11,913 bases of DNA. It comes from an uncultured Sphingomonadales bacterium (lineage in GTDB: Bacteria; Pseudomonadota; Alphaproteobacteria; Sphingomonadales; Sphingomonadaceae). Shown in pieces: positions 6,738 through 11,913 of the stretch (the stretch's first letter is position 1; each line of letters starts with the position of its first letter). The stretch spans positions 1 to 11,913 of the forward strand of contig CAIPWG010000508.1 of assembly GCA_903868655.1 (NCBI GenBank). The letters run 5' to 3'. The position numbers were made by a program, and so were the translations under genes. The notes beneath the pieces were generated by a model that ran no database searches, had not been told where the DNA came from, and saw only the letters and a program-made list of their open reading frames with translations.

Positions 6738-7534
6738 CGCTTCCCGCGCTGCCGCTGTTTCACCGGCTGACCGGTCAACCGGTTATCGTGTTGGGCCATG
6801 GCGATGCGGCGTCGGCGAAGCGGAGGTTGGTAGAACGCGCCGGCGCAAAAGTGATCGACGATCTGGCGCTGGGCATCGACCAGGGGGCGCGGATTGCGTT
6901 TATCGCGCATGAAGACGAAACCGCGTTGCAGGCCGATGCGTTGCGCGCGCGTTGCGCCGGTTTGCTGGTCAATGTGGTCGATCGGCCCGACTTGTGCGAT
7001 TTCACCACGCCTTCGCTGATCGACCGCGCGCCGGTGGTAATCGCGGTGGGCACGGTCGGCGCCAGCGCAGGTTTGGCCAAGGCGCTGCGGCTGCGACTGG
7101 ATGCGCTGTTGCCGCAAGGTCTCGGTACTTTGGCCGATGCGCTTTATGCCGCGCGGTCGGCGTTACGCACGCGCTGGCCCGATGGCGCGACACGGCGGCG
7201 CGGGATCGACGCCGCACTCGTGCCGGGCGGGCCGCTGGACCCGATGCGCGAACACGATGCCGATGCGGTGATACGCTGGATTGATGGTGCGGTGCCCAAT
7301 GCCACCGGGCGTCATGTCATCCAGCTGACCAGCACGGACCCCGAGGATTTGACTTTGCGGCACGCGCGCCTGCTGGGCCACGCCGACGCACTGGTCGTGG
7401 GCCCCGACGTGCCATCTGCCATTCTGGCACGCGCACGCGCCGATGCGCTGCGGTTGGCGCCGGGTGATGTGGAGCCTGACGGCCTGGTTGTGGAATTGCG
7501 GATCCAAGCGGCTGGATCAGACCTTTCTGGGTGA
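6734..7534 (+). CDS. Precorrin-2 dehydrogenase/sirohydrochlorin ferrochelatase-like protein (CysG N-terminal type) with a vestigial SUMT tail
   Basis: Predicted NAD-dependent oxidation of precorrin-2 to sirohydrochlorin, and possibly iron insertion, for siroheme. The 266 residues begin at GTG 6734, overlapping the lysA stop as GTGA. A Rossmann motif VLGHGDAASAKRRL (19-32) matches the G-x-G-x-x-A-x-x-K-x-x-x-L of CysG. NVVD at 80-83 holds Asp83, equivalent to the essential Asp104 of E. coli CysG. TTPSLIDRAPVVIAV and LLPQGLGTLAD follow as in the family. The segment between the Rossmann motif and NVVD is roughly 15-20 residues shorter than in E. coli CysG. From about 194 the sequence tracks the first ~50 residues of the CysG methyltransferase domain (DLTLRHARLLGHADALVV), but the SAM-binding GAGPGD is replaced by TSTDPED and the rest of the domain is absent. 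Methylation must be supplied elsewhere. Confidence 0.88.
   Translation: MTLPALPLFHRLTGQPVIVLGHGDAASAKRRLVERAGAKVIDDLALGIDQGARIAFIAHEDETALQADALRARCAGLLVNVVDRPDLCDFTTPSLIDRAPVVIAVGTVGASAGLAKALRLRLDALLPQGLGTLADALYAARSALRTRWPDGATRRRGIDAALVPGGPLDPMREHDADAVIRWIDGAVPNATGRHVIQLTSTDPEDLTLRHARLLGHADALVVGPDVPSAILARARADALRLAPGDVEPDGLVVELRIQAAGSDLSG
7501..7518. repeat. 6-base hairpin at the convergent gene ends
   Basis: GATCCA (7501-7506), 6-base loop, TGGATC (7513-7518), immediately before the overlapping stop codons of the cysG-like gene and the PaaI-like thioesterase. No clear T run follows on either strand, so it is at most a weak terminator. Confidence 0.35.
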
Positions 7535-7918
7535 TATCTGAAAATTCATCCAGCAACTGGCAACCGGGCGCGTGCGATCGCCCTGCCAAGCTTCGATTTG
7601 AACATTGGCCACGCGGCGCCCGGCGCGCACCACTTGACCACGTGCATAGATTGTTTCGGGCAGCCCACCGCGCAAATATTCGGTGCTGATGTTGATCGGT
7701 TTGATCCGCACATCCAGGCCCTGGCGTTCCAGTTCGGCTTCGAGCGCGGTGAACCCGGCCATTTCGAGCACACCGCCCATCGCGCCGCCATGCATGAACC
7801 CCGGTCGCCCCATCGCGCGATCCGACCAGGCCATCGCGATCACCGGGCTGCCGTTGTCCACGCCAACGAATTCCATGCCCATTGCCCGGGCATATGGGGG
7901 CAGTTCGGTGCTTTTCAT
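7517..7918 (-). CDS. PaaI-family thioesterase (hotdog), HGG type
   Basis: Predicted acyl-CoA thioesterase, 133 residues, single hotdog domain, cytoplasmic. PGFMHGGAMGGVLEMAG (39-55) carries the HGG motif and the following helix with its acidic residue (Glu52), as in PaaI/YbgC-like enzymes. NISTEYLRGG and the QVVRAGRRVANVQIEAW strands complete the fold. Start choice: a GTG at 7927 is in frame, but AGGAG at 7927-7931 sits 8 bases before ATG 7918, so 7918 is preferred. That ATG overlaps the stop of the upstream thioesterase as ATGA, indicating translational coupling. Its 3' end overlaps the convergent cysG-like gene by 18 bases. The substrate is unknown. Confidence 0.9.
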   Translation of the reverse strand: MKSTELPPYARAMGMEFVGVDNGSPVIAMAWSDRAMGRPGFMHGGAMGGVLEMAGFTALEAELERQGLDVRIKPINISTEYLRGGLPETIYARGQVVRAGRRVANVQIEAWQGDRTRPVASCWMNFQISPRKV

Positions 7919-8400
7919 TTCACCCACTCCTGCCCATTGACCAGCATGAAGATGCCTGCGGCATGCGCTACCGGATCGTTGATATCACCATCGTGGGCAA
8001 TGCCGCGCACAAAGGCCATCGATTTGCGCAATTGATAGCATTCGGCGCGCGCAATGATGGGTTTACGCGGGGTGGCCGCGCGGGTGTAGTCGATCCGAAG
8101 ATCCAGCGTGACTTGCGGGCTGAATACACCGGTGCGGGTCCACACCGACATCGATGTGGTGTTGTCGAGCAGGCTGATGATGGGCCCTGACGCCAGGACC
8201 CCGGTTTCAGGATCGCCCACCAGATCGTCGCGCCAATCGAATTCGAGTTCGATCCAGATATCGCCATGATCGCGATAGCGCATGCCGATAAAACCGCTGT
8301 GCCCATGCGAATTCATGTGCCGGGACCAATCCTGTGGGTTGAATCCCACCGATTGGGCAAAGCGATCCAGTGGCGATTGGCCAGCGTCGGGAGTGTTCAT
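7915..8400 (-). CDS. PaaI-family thioesterase (hotdog), divergent partner without HGG
   Basis: A 161-residue single-hotdog protein, cytoplasmic. The helix segment is VLASGPIISLLDNTTSMSVW (68-87) with Asp79 in the position usual for thioesterase acidic residues; the HGG seen in the neighbour is replaced by ASG. The strands TLDLRIDYTRAA and PIIARAECYQLRKSMAFVRG are typical of the family. Start choice: ATG 8415 has no ribosome site, while ATG 8400 follows AGGA (8408-8411) at 7 bases. It lies 36 bases after ruvX and overlaps the next thioesterase as ATGA. Two different hotdog proteins coupled this closely could form a heteromer, which is inference. The reaction is likely acyl-CoA hydrolysis; the substrate is unknown. 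Confidence 0.87.
   Translation of the reverse strand: MNTPDAGQSPLDRFAQSVGFNPQDWSRHMNSHGHSGFIGMRYRDHGDIWIELEFDWRDDLVGDPETGVLASGPIISLLDNTTSMSVWTRTGVFSPQVTLDLRIDYTRAATPRKPIIARAECYQLRKSMAFVRGIAHDGDINDPVAHAAGIFMLVNGQEWVK
7927..7931 (-). promoter_or_regulatory. Shine-Dalgarno that decides the second PaaI-like start
   Basis: AGGAG on the minus strand, 8 bases before ATG 7918 and inside the 3' end of the upstream thioesterase gene. It favours the ATGA-coupled start over the GTG at 7927, which lies on the site itself. Confidence 0.65.
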
Positions 8401-8407
8401 AATGTTG

Positions 8408-8411
8408 TCCT
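8408..8411 (-). promoter_or_regulatory. Shine-Dalgarno that decides the first PaaI-like start
   Basis: AGGA on the minus strand, 7 bases before ATG 8400. It lies inside the codons that would follow the alternative ATG 8415, which has no site of its own. Confidence 0.5.
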
Positions 8412-8436
8412 GCATCGATAAGTGGCCAAAGACAAC

Positions 8437-8928
8437 TTAGAACAGCGCACCCGACAGCGCGTCGATCGCGCCTTGCAGGATCAAGGCTGCGGCGTGGGCA
8501 TCGATCCGTTCGGCGCGGCGCGCGCGGCTCATGTCTTGTGCGATCATCGCGCGTTCGGCCGCCACGGTGGACCAGCGTTCGTCCCACATCATGATCGGCA
8601 GGTTCAGATCGCCCAGATTGCGCGCCATCGCGCGTGCCGATTGGGCACGCGGGCTGTCGCTGCCATCCATATTGAGCGGTAACCCGATGACCATGCCGCG
8701 CACCGCGCGTTCGGCAATCAATGCCGCGATCTCGGCTTTGTCATCGCGAAACTTGCGCCGGGTCAAAGTCCGCGTCGGGCTGGCGAAACGCCAGCCCGCA
8801 TCGCACAGGGCGAGACCGATTGTTTTGGTGCCCGGATCAAGCCCAAGCAAGACGCCACCTTCGGGCAGGGCCTCGCGAAACGTGCCGGTACTGGTATGGA
8901 TTAGGATGGGGCGTGCTCCTGTTGCCAT
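8437..8928 (-). CDS. ruvX: RuvX/YqgF-family Holliday junction resolvase (16S rRNA processing nuclease)
   Basis: RNase H-fold nuclease of the YqgF family, linked in E. coli to pre-16S rRNA 5' maturation and annotated as a putative Holliday junction resolvase. Of 163 residues, the core begins with [17 protein letters not shown] (27-43), with catalytic Asp31. [17 protein letters not shown] (80-96), [13 protein letters not shown] (113-125, acidic Asp116/Glu117) and [12 protein letters not shown] (141-152, Asp143) supply the other signatures. About 26 residues precede the core, longer than in many homologues. ATG 8928 overlaps the 3' end of the DUF3089 gene by 28 bases, and I see no better-placed ATG/GTG closer to the core. 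It sits in the middle of the lepB-to-thioesterase operon. Confidence 0.95.
   Translation of the reverse strand: MATGARPILIHTSTGTFREALPEGGVLLGLDPGTKTIGLALCDAGWRFASPTRTLTRRKFRDDKAEIAALIAERAVRGMVIGLPLNMDGSDSPRAQSARAMARNLGDLNLPIMMWDERWSTVAAERAMIAQDMSRARRAERIDAHAAALILQGAIDALSGALF
8776..8798. repeat. Perfect 10-base hairpin inside ruvX
   Basis: CGGGCTGGCG (8776-8785), AAA loop, CGCCAGCCCG (8789-8798). In the ruvX mRNA it covers codons 44 to about 51 (AGWRFASP) and would be a very stable GC-rich stem early in the gene. Confidence 0.7.
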
Positions 8929-10019
8929 GCGGCTTCGCGTCGGGCCAAGTCGGCGCGAAGATTGCGCCAGAACAGTGCAAAGTCGTAAGTCGAATAATTG
9001 TTCCCGGACAAGACCTGATCACCCAGATGCGGCGGATGGGAAACCACCAGCACGCCAGTTGCCGGATCGCAGTGCGCGCCGACCGACGGCATGACCAGCG
9101 CAGGCCTGCGCCATTCATCGCCTGTCGCCATGCTGCCCAGATTGGCACTGGCCGGTGCGGCCGCGGTGGCGCCCGCTGTCAGCGGGTTGGTGCACAGCGG
9201 GGCATCATCGCTGTGCTGGCCATCGAGCGCAGGGTAATGCGATGCAATCGTACGGGCCTGTTCCGGATCGGCGGGATCGGCAAAGGTCATCCATGCCATC
9301 GCGCAGCCGCTCTGGTTGGCGCGGGTACACGCTGTCAGACCGGTAGAGGGCAAATCATGAGCGGGCGAGACACGCCATCCTGCCAGATAGACCGCCACAA
9401 TCCGCGGTGCGACTGGTGTGTTGCGGACCATATCGCGCAACAGGCGCAAAGTGATTTGCGCGCCCTGGCTGTGGCCTGCCATCACAATGGGCGCATGGGG
9501 CGGGATTGTGCGCAAAAATGTCGCAAACGCCGCGCGTACGTCGGACTCGGCCAGCGTCAGCGCGGTTTGTGATTCGGGCCGATCGACCAGAAATGTGCCC
9601 ATCGCGGCCTGACGATAGCGCGGGGCATAGATCCCGGCCTCGTCGTTGAACACGCTGGCCATCGATCGCACCGCAAGGTTGGCGCGCATCCGCGAATCGG
9701 CGTGATCCAGTGGCGCGTTCCAGTGGTTGCGGGCCATGAAGGTGGTGGGATGAACGAAGAATACAAACGCAGACCCCACGCGGTCATGGCGGACGCCCGG
9801 GGGCAGTATGCGCGCAGGATCGTTGGGCAGATCGGGCCGGGCGAGCCACATCGCCGGCTGCTGATAGCTGTCGGGGGGCAGGGCGGGTTGGGGCACAAAG
9901 GCGGTGCGAGGGCCCATCCGCCAGATTTCGATCGTCGGACCGGCCAGTGCGATGGCCGCGATTTGGATCACGATCAGGGCAATCATCAACAGGCCAAAAC
10001 CGGCCAGTATGCGGGTCAC
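8901..10019 (-). CDS. DUF3089 alpha/beta hydrolase, membrane-anchored
   Basis: A 372-residue protein with one N-terminal hydrophobic segment (about residues 4-27), then a periplasm-facing alpha/beta hydrolase. DUF3089 features are present: [10 protein letters not shown] (85-94), HWNAPLD (99-105), YAPRYRQAA (131-139) and the nucleophile elbow AGHSQGAQ with Ser184. A later [21 protein letters not shown] region probably supplies the catalytic histidine; I infer that rather than prove it. The molecular substrate of DUF3089 proteins is not established. Start choice: GTG 10019 follows AGGA (10028-10031) at 8 bases and lies 4 bases after the stop of the upstream gene; the open frame continues to ATG 10088 but would overlap that gene and push the membrane segment inward. 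It overlaps ruvX by 28 bases. Confidence 0.88.
   Translation of the reverse strand: MTRILAGFGLLMIALIVIQIAAIALAGPTIEIWRMGPRTAFVPQPALPPDSYQQPAMWLARPDLPNDPARILPPGVRHDRVGSAFVFFVHPTTFMARNHWNAPLDHADSRMRANLAVRSMASVFNDEAGIYAPRYRQAAMGTFLVDRPESQTALTLAESDVRAAFATFLRTIPPHAPIVMAGHSQGAQITLRLLRDMVRNTPVAPRIVAVYLAGWRVSPAHDLPSTGLTACTRANQSGCAMAWMTFADPADPEQARTIASHYPALDGQHSDDAPLCTNPLTAGATAAAPASANLGSMATGDEWRRPALVMPSVGAHCDPATGVLVVSHPPHLGDQVLSGNNYSTYDFALFWRNLRADLARREAAWQQEHAPS
9444..9461. repeat. 7-base hairpin inside the DUF3089 gene
   Basis: GCGCAAA (9444-9450), 4-base loop GTGA, TTTGCGC (9455-9461), perfect stem. Shorter than the other stems in this operon and may be chance. Confidence 0.45.
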
Positions 10020-10023
10020 CGTG

Positions 10024-11121
10024 CTAATCCTGTTCGACCGGGATCGGCACGTCGGCTGGCGCATCGTTGCGCCGGGCCTGGCGTTCAAGCGCGATTTTGA
10101 CCATGGCCACCATCGGATCGGCCAGGATCAGCCCTAGCAGGCCAAACAGCACGCCAAAGATCAATTGCGCGCCAAGCACCAGCGCCGGGGCCAGATCGGC
10201 GGTCTTTTTTGCGACCATCGGCACGACGACGTTGCCATCGACAATCTGCACCAGCGCATAGACCACGATGCAATAGACGCCGCTGTGGACGCCACCCGAA
10301 AAACCAACCAGGATCATCAGACTGCCCGATATCGGCGCTCCAATATTGGGCAGAAACGCCAGCAGGCCGGTCAGGAGACCCAACAGCGCAGCCATCGGCA
10401 CACCCCATATCGACAGCAGCAGCCAGGTGGCGAGGCCTTCCGATGCCATGCCCAGCAGCCGCCCGAACAGCAGGCGCCGCAAAGACCGACCCATGGCTTG
10501 CGCGGTGCCGTGCCAGTCTTCACGGTTTTGCGCAGGCAGCAACCAGGCAATGCCGCGCTGATACAAGTCCGGCTCTGCGGCGAAATAGATGCCCAGGATC
10601 AGGATCAGAAAGGCCGTGGTAAAGCCCCCCAGCAACCCGCCCACTGCGCGGGTCAGCATACCGACCCCGCCGGCCAGTTGCTCGGCCACTCGCGCCGATA
10701 ACGCTGGCACATCGACGGTCTGCGGAAGCAGACCGTGCGCGCGTGCGAGATCGCTCAACATTTGGGCTTCGGTTTGCACCAAATGGGGCAGCGCTGCGGC
10801 TTGGGCGGCAATCTGGCTGCCCGCAAAAAGCACCAGCCACACCATGAAACCGACCGCGCCCAGCAGTACTAGTGCGATGCGCAGGCCGCGTGGCACGGCA
10901 GGCAGCAAACGCCCCAGCAGGCGCTGTCCGCCGTCGATCATTGCGGCAAACACGATTCCGCCAAAAATCACCAGCAGCGGTTGCGCCAGATAGACCGCCA
11001 GTGCCGCGAGCGCGATGACGCTAACCCACACGAGCGCGCGTTTGGCTTCGGCACGGATCAGCCCGTCGCGGATATCGGTCGGTCCGACTGCCTGCACTGC
11101 CGGCTCGTCCACCCCGTCCAT
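10024..11121 (-). CDS. AI-2E family (PerM/YdiK-like) membrane transporter
   Basis: Polytopic inner-membrane protein of 365 residues, PF01594 family, whose members are annotated as AI-2 exporters, ion antiporters or permeases. The transported solute here is unknown. Hydrophobic segments lie near 29-62, 80-100, 163-182, 222-256, 263-298 and 312-342, with a long soluble loop (about 103-160) between the second and third groups. Family motifs are FLPNIGAPISG (256-266) and DGNVVVPMVAKKTADLAPAL (295-314). Start choice: ATG 11121 overlaps the lepB stop as TGATG with a G-run (11127-11131) upstream; the same frame also has ATG 11163 and 11193 inside lepB without a good ribosome site. The stop lies 4 bases before the DUF3089 GTG. 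Confidence 0.92.
   Translation of the reverse strand: MDGVDEPAVQAVGPTDIRDGLIRAEAKRALVWVSVIALAALAVYLAQPLLVIFGGIVFAAMIDGGQRLLGRLLPAVPRGLRIALVLLGAVGFMVWLVLFAGSQIAAQAAALPHLVQTEAQMLSDLARAHGLLPQTVDVPALSARVAEQLAGGVGMLTRAVGGLLGGFTTAFLILILGIYFAAEPDLYQRGIAWLLPAQNREDWHGTAQAMGRSLRRLLFGRLLGMASEGLATWLLLSIWGVPMAALLGLLTGLLAFLPNIGAPISGSLMILVGFSGGVHSGVYCIVVYALVQIVDGNVVVPMVAKKTADLAPALVLGAQLIFGVLFGLLGLILADPMVAMVKIALERQARRNDAPADVPIPVEQD
10028..10031 (-). promoter_or_regulatory. Shine-Dalgarno that decides the DUF3089 start
   Basis: AGGA on the minus strand, inside the last codons of the AI-2E family gene, 8 bases before GTG 10019. It supports the GTG over the more upstream ATG 10088. Confidence 0.55.
10322..10353. 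repeat. 14-base near-perfect hairpin inside the AI-2E family gene
   Basis: Left arm 10322-10335, 4-base loop, right arm 10340-10353; 12 of 14 pairs are Watson-Crick, one is a wobble and one a mismatch. The outer six pairs are CTGCCC/GGGCAG. It overlaps the codons for the conserved LPNIGAPISG motif, so protein constraint may explain part of it. Confidence 0.6.
10715..10736. repeat. Perfect 9-base hairpin with a tetraloop inside the AI-2E family gene
   Basis: ACGGTCTGC (10715-10723), 4-base loop (GGAA on plus, TTCC on minus), GCAGACCGT (10728-10736). It lies in the codons for the soluble loop GLLPQTVD (130-137), where protein conservation should be weak. Confidence 0.65.
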
Positions 11122-11913
11122 CAATGCCCCCGTTGCACAACCATTGGCCGCAGTCTGGTCCATGATCGGCCAGGTCGCAAGGCATTCCACCACGTCGCCG
11201 GGTTCCAGCTTTCGCTGCCATCGAGCGAAAAGGTTACGAATTCAGCGCGCCCGCCCACGCTGGACAGCGGCACTGGCCCACCCAGGCCTTTGTCTTCGAT
11301 CGGGGCGCGGCTGTCGGCCGAATGGTCGCGGTTGTCACCCATCAGAAATACGTGGCCAGCAGGCACACGCGTCTCAGGGTAATTGTCGAGCGGTTGGTCA
11401 CGGTGGTCGATTATGCGATAGGTTGCGCCATTGGGCAGCGTTTCGCGAAAGATCGGCAATTCGCAATATTTACGGCCGTCTGCGGCACGGATGCGCAATC
11501 CGGGAAAATCATCAGCATCGCACGGCTGGTTGGCATCGACCGGCAGCAGCAGCGGTGCTTCGCTGATTTGCGGCACGCGTCGGCCATTCAGTATGATCTG
11601 CCCGCCGATCACGGCGATCCGATCACCCGGCAAGGCAACGACGCGTTTGATATAGTCCTCATCGCTGTTGGGTGGCACAACAATGACGACGTCGCCATAT
11701 TCAGGCGTGGCCGCAAACAGCCGTAAGCGTGATCGCGGCAAAACGTGGAACGAGGCCGATACCCACGACCAGCCGTAGGGGTATTTCGTGACCACCAGGC
11801 GGTCGCCAACGAGCAGATTGGGCATCATCGAGATCGAGGGGATATAGAACGGCTTGGCGACAAGACTGTGGAACGTCACCACGGCGGCCAGCATCAGCAG
11901 CACGGGCAGGCCC
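11121..11913 (-). CDS. lepB: Signal peptidase I (partial, N-terminus beyond the right edge)
   Basis: Inner-membrane Ser/Lys protease that removes signal peptides from secreted proteins. The window holds all but the extreme N-terminus. The frame is open to the right edge, beginning in a hydrophobic segment (VLLMLAAVVTFHSLV), the usual membrane anchor. Box B is YIPSISMMPNLLVGD, with the nucleophile Ser codon at 11829-11831. Box D is YIKRVVALPGD, with the general-base Lys codon at 11646-11648. Box E is GDNRDHSADSR. GDVVIVVPP is the box C-like strand. The GTG at 11903 lies inside the anchor and is not the likely start. Its TGA overlaps the ATG of the AI-2E family gene, suggesting translational coupling, so it probably leads, or is upstream in, the operon running down to 7517. 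Confidence 0.95.
   Translation of the reverse strand, partial: GLPVLLMLAAVVTFHSLVAKPFYIPSISMMPNLLVGDRLVVTKYPYGWSWVSASFHVLPRSRLRLFAATPEYGDVVIVVPPNSDEDYIKRVVALPGDRIAVIGGQIILNGRRVPQISEAPLLLPVDANQPCDADDFPGLRIRAADGRKYCELPIFRETLPNGATYRIIDHRDQPLDNYPETRVPAGHVFLMGDNRDHSADSRAPIEDKGLGGPVPLSSVGGRAEFVTFSLDGSESWNPATWWNALRPGRSWTRLRPMVVQRGH

Noticed and set aside
8721-9572. 283-residue plus-strand frame opposite ruvX and the DUF3089 gene
   Set aside because: Cysteine- and arginine-rich translation without domains, spanning two real genes in antisense.
10024-11121. Quorum-sensing AI-2 exporter
   Set aside because: The family name comes from one proposed function of E. coli TqsA; nothing here (no luxS or lsr genes in the window) supports AI-2 transport.
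1-11913. Defence island, mobile element or novel multi-gene system
   Set aside because: All but one gene fall in recognised housekeeping or metabolic families, and there are no transposase, integrase, toxin, nuclease-helicase or repeat-array signatures.

Overview
The window reads as an ordinary, gene-dense chromosomal segment of a GC-rich alphaproteobacterium. The best fit is the order Sphingomonadales (a Novosphingobium- or Sphingomonas-like genome). That placement is an inference from protein style (the ArgH N-terminus, the CysG-like protein, the DUF3089 hydrolase) and from base composition; I could not run a search. I recognise a family for 12 of the 13 protein genes. The thirteenth is a small lipoprotein that I assign to LptM mainly by position. 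There are no RNA genes, CRISPR arrays, insertion sequences or phage genes, and no gene-free stretch longer than about 125 bases.

Layout. (1) Positions 1-3080, minus strand: a lipid-metabolism-flavoured cluster transcribed right to left. It holds a double-hotdog acyl-CoA thioesterase, a cytoplasmic serine hydrolase of the beta-lactamase/esterase fold, and a 3-hydroxyacyl-CoA dehydrogenase that runs off the left edge. (2) Position 3206 to about 3800: a TlpA-type thioredoxin lipoprotein on the minus strand, whose start codon shares two bases with the start codon of divergent argH. (3) Positions 3798-7534, plus strand: argH (last step of arginine synthesis), a small lipoprotein in the usual LptM position, lysA (last step of lysine synthesis) and a CysG-N-type precorrin-2 dehydrogenase (siroheme synthesis), all tightly packed. 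(4) Positions 7517-11913, minus strand: lepB (signal peptidase I, cut by the right edge), an AI-2E-family (PerM-like) membrane protein, a membrane-anchored DUF3089 alpha/beta hydrolase, ruvX, and two PaaI-type thioesterases. Most junctions in this block are overlaps or gaps of a few bases.

How the genes relate. The plus-strand block looks like a housekeeping biosynthetic operon with translational coupling at argH/lptM-like (1-base gap) and lysA/cysG-like (GTGA overlap). The right-hand minus block looks like a single operon of mixed function. Its last gene collides with the end of the cysG-like gene, their coding ends overlapping by 18 bases. In several minus-strand genes the first in-frame start lies on or before the Shine-Dalgarno sequence, and the next start downstream is the better choice; I chose starts on that basis.

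I looked for an undescribed system and do not see a convincing one. The most interesting items are: a vestigial, SAM-motif-less SUMT segment fused to the precorrin-2 dehydrogenase; the overlapping divergent start codons of tlpA-like and argH; the LptM candidate; a hydroxyacyl-CoA dehydrogenase that resembles the back half of a multifunctional beta-oxidation enzyme but has no crotonase domain; and several strong hairpins inside coding sequence.
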